Below, in pieces: positions 58,139 to 64,000 of a stretch of 64,000 nt of DNA. The DNA comes from Molossus alvarezi (taxonomy: Eukaryota > Chordata > Mammalia > Chiroptera > Molossidae): contig CM073890.1 in the NCBI GenBank assembly GCA_037176705.1, forward strand, positions 100,988,591-101,052,590, read 5' to 3'. The position numbers were made by a program, and so were the translations under genes. Each line of letters starts with the position of its first letter. Within the stretch, counting starts at the first letter, position 1. A model generated the notes under the pieces. That model saw only the letters and a program-made list of their open reading frames with translations. It ran no database searches and had not been told where the DNA came from.

Positions 58139-59606
58139 GAATTCATAGCATATAAGATTTCACTTGTGAAAAAGCTCATGGAACATGGAAATCTATTCAT
58201 TAAACATCCCCCTCTCTATATATACTCATGCTTTACAAAGTGAAAGTACACATTAAAGGATACTGGTTATGTGATTTAATTATTCAGCTTTGACTTATGG
58301 CTTCCAAACAGCCGGAGATAATATGCAAATAAATGGGTGTGGCTGTGTTTCAAGTCAGGCAGCAGGCCACATTTGGACCATGAACTATAGTTTGTTGAAA
58401 CTTGTCAAAAAGTAACTTGAAATTCCTTTTTCTACCGGAAACAAAATTAAGTTATTCTGTCTCTTTTTATAAATGTAATAAATATTTTATGAAAAGAAAA
58501 TCTACTTGATCAATGTCAATTTTATCAATTTACTAATCACAGTCTAAGCAGATCAATTTGATATTTGACTCATGGCAGGGCGGGGCGGGGGGCGGTGAAT
58601 TATATATGTCAAAAAGAACCTACTGGCCCTGGCTCAGGAGCAACAAAGATATGAAATATCAGGGAAACCAAGCACTGAATATTTTTATTAATCTGGCACA
58701 TTACCCATGGGCAATATGCCAAAAGCAGCCAACAGTAAAACAATCTCTTCTCAATTACAATATTGAATTGACCTTACACTACTTGGCTTAATTGAAAGTT
58801 CAATACAATAAGGAATATTACTTTTTGATTGTTGTTATTGCAACAAATACATAGTATACTTTCAAAAAATTCAAGATAGCAGAGAAAGAAATTCAAATAG
58901 CCTAAAGATGTTAAAAAGAAAGAACTAAGAAAATCAGAGCTATGTTGAACTTGGTATATAATAATTTGCTACTTAGTATTTCAAGTGAAAAACCACAGAA
59001 ATAAGGCTTTTTAAAGAAAATTTTCTACAATTATTTAAAATCCATCGAACAAAAATATATGCTTACTTCTGTCAACCTATCAAAGAAGGTAAACTGAGGC
59101 ACACTTAAATGACCAGAAACTAGGTTTATGCAACAATAACAGAGGGATTGCAGTAACACATGCTATAGCAAGTTACAGGCAGGTCCCTTGAGTATTTGAG
59201 CAGGCTGCATTTATGGGCAAGGAGTGCAAAGAAGGTGGAGTCCAGTTAGAATTAAGGAAGTAAATTCATTGACTTGAGGATGGGAGAGATTCTTGGCAGA
59301 TGTTCATCAGTCAGAAGATAAGTTCCATTCTTCTGTAAATGATGTATTTAATGGAAATCTTATGTTCTTAAGTTCTGTCTCTCAATTCTTCAATTCTGTT
59401 CTTCTGAGGGTGCATGAGGTTCCCTATTTTATATCCTGTGGTTCCATTTTAGATTGAAATCCTTTCACATGCTATATTTGCTTGTTTTATTTTTCATGGC
59501 ACACTATATTAACCAAACAAGAAATGCTCTCAAACACACACATAGGAACAGAAAGGTTAAAAACTGCACAGGCGAACATAAAATATATTCAGTGTGTATT
59601 CTATAT
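58139..59606. other. Mostly unique DNA
   Basis: This holds the hAT fragment (58,325-58,402), a guanine-rich block at 58,576-58,594 and AT-rich sequence. The 77-codon frame at 58,558-58,791 begins in the G-rich block and has no recognisable domain. Confidence 0.4.
58325..58402. mobile_element. hAT-type DNA transposon end fragment
   Basis: GGGTGTGGCTGTGTTTCAAG, CAGGCAGCAGGCCACATTTGG and ACCATGAACTATAGTTTGTTG follow the common hAT-Charlie terminal text (GGCCGGATTTGGCCC...GTAGTTTGCCGAC type). The rest of the element is not recognised. Confidence 0.6.
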
Positions 59607-59610
59607 CATT

Positions 59611-59823
59611 TTTTTTAAAATCCTCACCCTGAGGATACTTTCTCATTCATTTTCAGACAGAGTGGGAGGGAGAGACAGAAACATCGATGAGAGAGAACAT
59701 TGATTGGCTGCCTCCTGCATGCCCCCGACTGGGGATCAGGCCCACAACCTGGGCATGTGCCCTGAACAGGTGACCTCCTGGTGCATGGGTGGACGCTCAA
59801 CCACTGAGTCATACTGGCCAGGC
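59611..59823 (-). mobile_element. VES SINE with mixed features
   Basis: Inverted SINE with the long-type hairpin TCCTC-ACCCT-GAGGA at 59,621-59,635 but a short-type middle and head (GATTGGCTGCCTCCTGCATG, CTGGGCATGTGCCCTG, CACTGAGTCATACTGGCCAGGC). It may link the two subtypes. Flanks with TATATC on each side are only weakly similar. Confidence 0.9.
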
Positions 59824-60334
59824 AATATATCGTATATCTTATATACAATAAAATGAAGAACATGAGGTTGACTCTGAAAACAATGTTACTCTCTACTCAC
59901 TATAAATCATACCCAAAACTGAAAAATTACAGTACTTTTCTAAATAATATTTTATCTTTCATTTTTATTTTCTGAGTATTTTTGGCTTATCACAATGAAA
60001 TGAGCTTTTAAGGAGTATGGAACTTGTACTTAAATTGTAGCAAATTCTTGGTTTCTCTCTCTTGAAATTTTTAAAATTTAGTCTTTATTTGCTTTATTTC
60101 TATACTTCTGTCTACTGGTGTTTCAGGAAAAAAAAAAAAAAAAGATTGGAAGAAATTTGGTCAAAAATAAGTCTTGGGAAATTTATTCTCCAAAACACAA
60201 AACTGCAAAAAACAGTTTTGTAACTGCCTATGAACTCGGAAACGGTTCCTCTGTTTCTCTCAGAACTGTGCTGTCACATTTCTGTGTTTCTGCTCATTGC
60301 TGTTGACGCCATTCCCCTGCTCTGCTGGGTGTAG
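59824..60334. other. Unique DNA with A17 run
   Basis: An A-rich run is at 60,126-60,142. No retrocopied gene was recognised beside it. Confidence 0.4.
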
Positions 60335-60425
60335 AGGGATCAGTCTTTGTATTCCCAGACCTGAGCACAGTGACTGGTTTATAACAGGCACACAATACAT
60401 TTTTTTCTGAATAAATGAATATATG
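60335..60425 (+). mobile_element. MIR/L2-type 3' end fragment
   Basis: GTCTTTGTATTCCCAGACC, TGAGCACAGTGACTGG, AACAGGCACACAATACATTT and CTGAATAAATGAATA fit the L2/MIR 3' end. Confidence 0.65.
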
Positions 60426-60839
60426 TCACTGTCAATAGAGTCACTGTTTTTCAACCTCATTAGAACATTTATAACTAGATCTATTCCATTTCAACTTGAC
60501 TGGTCACGGAGCAAGTTTTTATCAGTCATCAAGCCCCATCATCATATCCTGTGTTCAGCATGAGATCTGAGAGAAACAATGATTAGAACTTGGGAAGAGG
60601 GTAGAATAGAAGGATGTCAATACCTCATATATGAGGACAGTTAGATCTCTAGTACTGTACACCACCTGCCCAAGTCTAAAGAAAATAATTACGTCTGCTG
60701 AACAAACCCATCTTAACCTTTTTTCCTTACCTGTCTGGTGTTTCCTTTGATGACTCAGTTGGTCTATGGGGGACAGATATATTGCTTTATTAACATACAT
60801 TTGAAGATTCCATCTTTGCAGTTTGGGTGTCAATTCTTT

Positions 60840-61262
60840 ATTATAGGTCTGGTAGAATTATCTAATAAAACAATATATTTCTATATATTTCTTTCCTGTG
60901 ATCTATTTAGTTGCAAATTTAATTTCTTTAATAATTATAAACTATTCAGATTATCATTTGTCATGGTTGAGTTTTGGTAGTTCATGGCCTTTGAGAACTG
61001 GTCCATTTCTTCTAGGTTGTTGAATTTAAGAGAATAGAGTTATCATTAGTATTACTTTAATATTCTTTTTTAAAGGCTGAAGGATGTGTAGTGATATCCC
61101 ATAACTTTCCTGATACTGGTGATTTGTAGCTTCTGTCTTTTTATTTTTATCAGTCTTGCTAGTAGACAAGCAATTTCATTTACTGTTCAAAAAATGTCCA
61201 GCTTTTTGTTTTGTTTTATTTTGTTTTGTTTTCCTATTGTTCTTCATGATGTCTTGAGTCTC
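60840..61262 (-). mobile_element. Old L1 ORF2 fragment
   Basis: Inverted L1 text: TTTCTTTAATAATTATAAAC, AACTGGTCCATTTCTTCTAG, GTTGTTGAATTTAAGAG, GTAGTGATATCCCATAAC, GATACTGGTGATTTGTAGC, CAGTCTTGCTAGTAGACAAG. It ends at a (TTTTG)n-like run at 61,204-61,232. Confidence 0.85.
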
Positions 61263-62646
61263 TTCTGCTATTTTTCAGCAATGACAAAGACAGATGAAGT
61301 TAGATGTCTGTGGACCATTATCATTGCATTGATATCAGTTATATACCATTTATAGATATGTAAATTTGCATAAGGAAAATGAAAGGCAGAAGCACTGATG
61401 ATTGACTTTATTTCAAACTCATCAACAAATGTTTCCTGAAGTTTCCTCCAGAAGCTCTCGCTTCTGCTTGCTGGTCCCTTCCCTTTTTGCTCAGAACTTG
61501 TGGTAGAGTTAGTCCCCTTTGTTTGCTCCATATTGACCACAGGTGGATCAATGCACCTTCAGTGCTGCCATCCTGCCCGTGGTGGCCAGACTGCTGCGGA
61601 TTAGGAAGAGTTCAGTGGTCATGCCCAGCATCCTATTAAAGATGCAGAAGAAAGCCAAACAATAGCTTATGATGATCATGCTCTCCCATAAGAGCAGAAG
61701 AGATTTAGCCTAACTAGTCATATCATCTTCAAATCCTTACTGAGGAAAATGACCAGGCAAATCTTACGGGATGTTATTCTGAAGGGTAAAATCATGTAAT
61801 AGCTTTCTCTGCTAGAATATTAAAATTCCAGTAGAATCTGAAATCTCACTTCAACCTTCATGCCTACCTGTTCCAACTTCTGCCTTAATTACAGAGAAGC
61901 AAGTGTATGTGTTAGAACTGGGAGCAGAGGAATCTTACCTAAGTCATTCTGTCGTCTTCTCGGGTGTTCTGCCTGACAACAGCGGTTGTGGCAGAAGTGA
62001 TCCCAGATATAATAGCTTTGTGCTCCCCATAAATATTATTTTTAAGTAAAATCTTAATTTGGATGGTAATACAGTTTCAAAAAAACAAATCTAGTAGGTA
62101 ATTTAGGCAGCAAAACAATCTTAAAAACAATTCTTAGATAAAATTTTAGAATGTAAGTTCCATAAATGGAGTAAAATATAGTTAACTAGTTCTTGAGGCA
62201 TGCATGCAGTTTATAATGTGGTAGTTAAAGTAATTTGCATAACACTATTTCCTCTGACTTCTGATAAAATCTAATAGATGAAGCAAGACTGTTTTTATGA
62301 CAAGTGGGAAAAGCAAACATGCCTCATTAACATTTCATTAACATAATGATTGTCCTCACTTTTTCATTACTTTTCAATCCAGAGTGTAATAAATAGCAAA
62401 TACTATCCATGTGTATAATGATGGTTGTGTCATTAAGCATGCATAAACAATACTTTTTTATTTATTATATGTTAAAAAAGCATATGATGCATATTTTTAA
62501 ACATACAGTTCGCAATGTTTAAAATTCTACAATCTTAGAGGATCCAACACTCTCACACAGTTTTTGAAAAATGAAGTACAACCCCATTTAAGAAAAAAAA
62601 TAAACTAATATTTTTAGGGATGCATTTGAAAAACACAGTACCCTCA
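61263..62646. other. Unassigned DNA
   Basis: The stretch 61,400-61,980 is GC-richer than average and reads like decayed coding or repeat text on either strand; a 90-codon minus frame (61,268-61,540) has no domain I recognise. A broken processed pseudogene is possible but cannot be supported. Confidence 0.3.
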
Positions 62647-62900
62647 GCCTCCCTTTAATATTCTCATTTTAGAGTTGAGCATTTGACAAATGTATCCATC
62701 TATCCACTCCATCATTGATTTTGGAGGTGATTTCTGACTCTGCAAGGGTTCGTCTCTTGAGTTTGACGGCTTTTGATGAAAATATGAGATTAGAAAAGAA
62801 TAACCTGAGCTGAGACAGATGATCAGCGTTATCTGAGGCACTGAAGAGAAGCACCCGAGTCTTGTTCTCAGATTGATGATTTACTCTTCCCGGAGCACTG
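62647..62900 (-). other. Candidate exon-like segment (unsupported gene)
   Basis: A minus-strand frame of 96 codons (62,669-62,959) overlaps a sequence with an acceptor-like CCCTTTCCCCAG before position 62,899 and GC-richer, non-repetitive text. The frame has no stop until the end of the segment but shows no domain or homology that I recognise. It is listed only because it is the best exon-like signal in the window. Confidence 0.15.
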
Positions 62901-62959
62901 GGGAAAGGGAAGACTATCACAGTGACAGAGGAGACAAGCCTATAGAATAAAAAGAGCAA

Positions 62960-63429
62960 TAAATAAATAGTTTAGCTTGAACAATATACCCTCAAAATAT
63001 GCACTAACACCTCAAAGAGGCAGAGAAAAAGAAAAATGTTAAAAATACACACATTCACACACACCTACAGCAAATATGATGCAGGTGATGAGGAAAGAGA
63101 ATATTCAAATATTTCATGAAATTGAAACAATGAATTATATTTCACAATTTGTGTGTTTTTCTTTAAAAGGGAATGGAATTATGGAAAGAATAAGATGTAG
63201 CAAACTCTTATTTAGAATGTCATGCTTCTTGTTCTTACCCTTTAAAGGGAAGTAATTGGGGAAGCAGTAATTATAAAGAGACTGAACTTAGATAAGAAAA
63301 AGATGAAATTTTTTAGGCCTATGTTAAATGTCTTCATTTCCCCTTCAATTATTAAAGGGTAGTTTTCTATATTGGTGGTATGGTCTTTCAGGACTAGATA
63401 TTATCAACCTGTAATGGTAACAATATTGG
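62960..63429. other. AT-rich unique DNA
   Basis: No gene or repeat was recognised. Confidence 0.4.
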
Positions 63430-63890
63430 CTGCTTTTAATGTTCTTTTCTATATATTTGGTTTTCAGAAGTGTAGGTCTTATGCATATCACTTGTACTGA
63501 TCCAACTTAATGTTTGTAATATTTCAACTTTAGCTTAGACTTCTATTAGCAGGTTTGGAAAATTCTTAGACATTATGTCTTCTTACGTCTTCTCTCCTTT
63601 GAGGATTCTAAATACTATATGTTATATATTCTCACTAGGTAACTGCTGTCACTTCTTCTGACTTCCATATATTTCTCTAACTTTTGTCTATAGATTTCAT
63701 TCTGCACAAGTTCTAGACATCATTTCCAGGCCAGAAATTTTCTCTTCTGCTATGAACTCATCTTCTGGACTCTCAATTATAACTTTAATATTTTTCAGTG
63801 TACGTGTTTTTGTTTCTTCTATGAAATTCTTGCTTTTGTCTTTTTCTTCTTCAATGCGATGCGTCTTTATTATCAAGCTAATCACATTTA
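63430..63890 (-). mobile_element. Ancient L1 or HAL1 ORF1 region, minus strand
   Basis: Inverted text near L1 ORF1 in older elements: GGAAAATTCTTAGACATTATG, TCTTCTCTCCTTTGAGG, TTCTCACTAGGTAACTGC, AGAAATTTTCTCTTCTGC, TTATAACTTTAATATTTTTC. The frame is decayed. It could be L1M or the ancient mammalian HAL1 family. Confidence 0.5.
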
Positions 63891-64000
63891 GTAACTGACA
63901 TTTTACGTACAGCATGATTTCAAGGAATCCTCTAGAAAGTAATGCCTCCTTTAACTTTTTTTTCTCTCATGCCATTCTATTTTATTACACTTTCTGGAAT

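Noticed and set aside
60118..60306. Retrocopied gene beside the A17 run
   Set aside because: No coding text, no target duplication and no known 3' UTR was found before the A run.

Overview
This window looks like repeat-rich, intergenic or deep-intronic DNA from a mammal, most likely a yangochiropteran bat (vespertilionid or a close relative). The main reason is about seventeen tRNA-derived SINEs of the VES type (GCCCTGGCCGGTTTGGCTCAGCGG start, CT-rich 3' part, TCCTC/GAGGA hairpin before the A tail). With them come L1 elements and L1-derived half-L1 (HAL1) elements, plus ordinary ancient mammalian repeats (L2, MIR, MLT1-type LTRs, Tigger, hAT). I found no host protein-coding gene I could defend. 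Almost every longer open frame is a piece of L1/HAL1 or a SINE or microsatellite read through.

Layout. 1-2562: 5'-truncated L1 on the minus strand, running off the left edge. 2563-8930: AT-rich DNA with an L2 piece, a VES SINE, an old L1 3' end, two SINEs at one target site (5.4-5.95 kb), another SINE, and a weak retroviral-like remnant. 8930-12812: L2 split by an MLT1 LTR, a young VES SINE, a second L2, a second MLT1. 12.8-17.9 kb: two VES SINEs and a diverged L1. 17,900-20,118: a near-complete HAL1 on the plus strand with CpG-rich 5' UTR, an uninterrupted 313-codon ORF1 and no ORF2. 20-31 kb: LTR-like stretches, MIRs, L1 3' ends, SINEs. 31.7-35.7 kb: unique AT-rich DNA with an (AT)n tract. 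35,710-44,537: a stacked structure, a second HAL1 (minus strand, perfect 17-bp target duplication) carrying a full-length 5.9-kb L1 inside its ORF1 (its own perfect 17-bp duplication) and a SINE at its tail. 44.5-64 kb: mostly unique AT-rich DNA with a Tigger remnant, LTR-like and hAT fragments, SINEs, a 3'-truncated tRNA-Gln retrocopy, an exact 188-bp tandem duplication, and old L1 pieces up to the right edge.

How it fits together. The window is a record of L1-machinery activity. L1 supplies endonuclease and reverse transcriptase; HAL1, VES SINEs and the tRNA-half retrocopy would all be mobilised in trans, and their target duplications have the length and A-rich character expected of target-primed reverse transcription. 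The points most worth a second look are the ORF1-intact HAL1, a 569-bp 5'-UTR difference between the two HAL1 copies, the tailless tRNA-Gln half flanked by a duplication, a conserved terminal hairpin in the VES 3' end, and the perfect 188-bp duplication. Family names rest on recognition by eye; no database search was possible.
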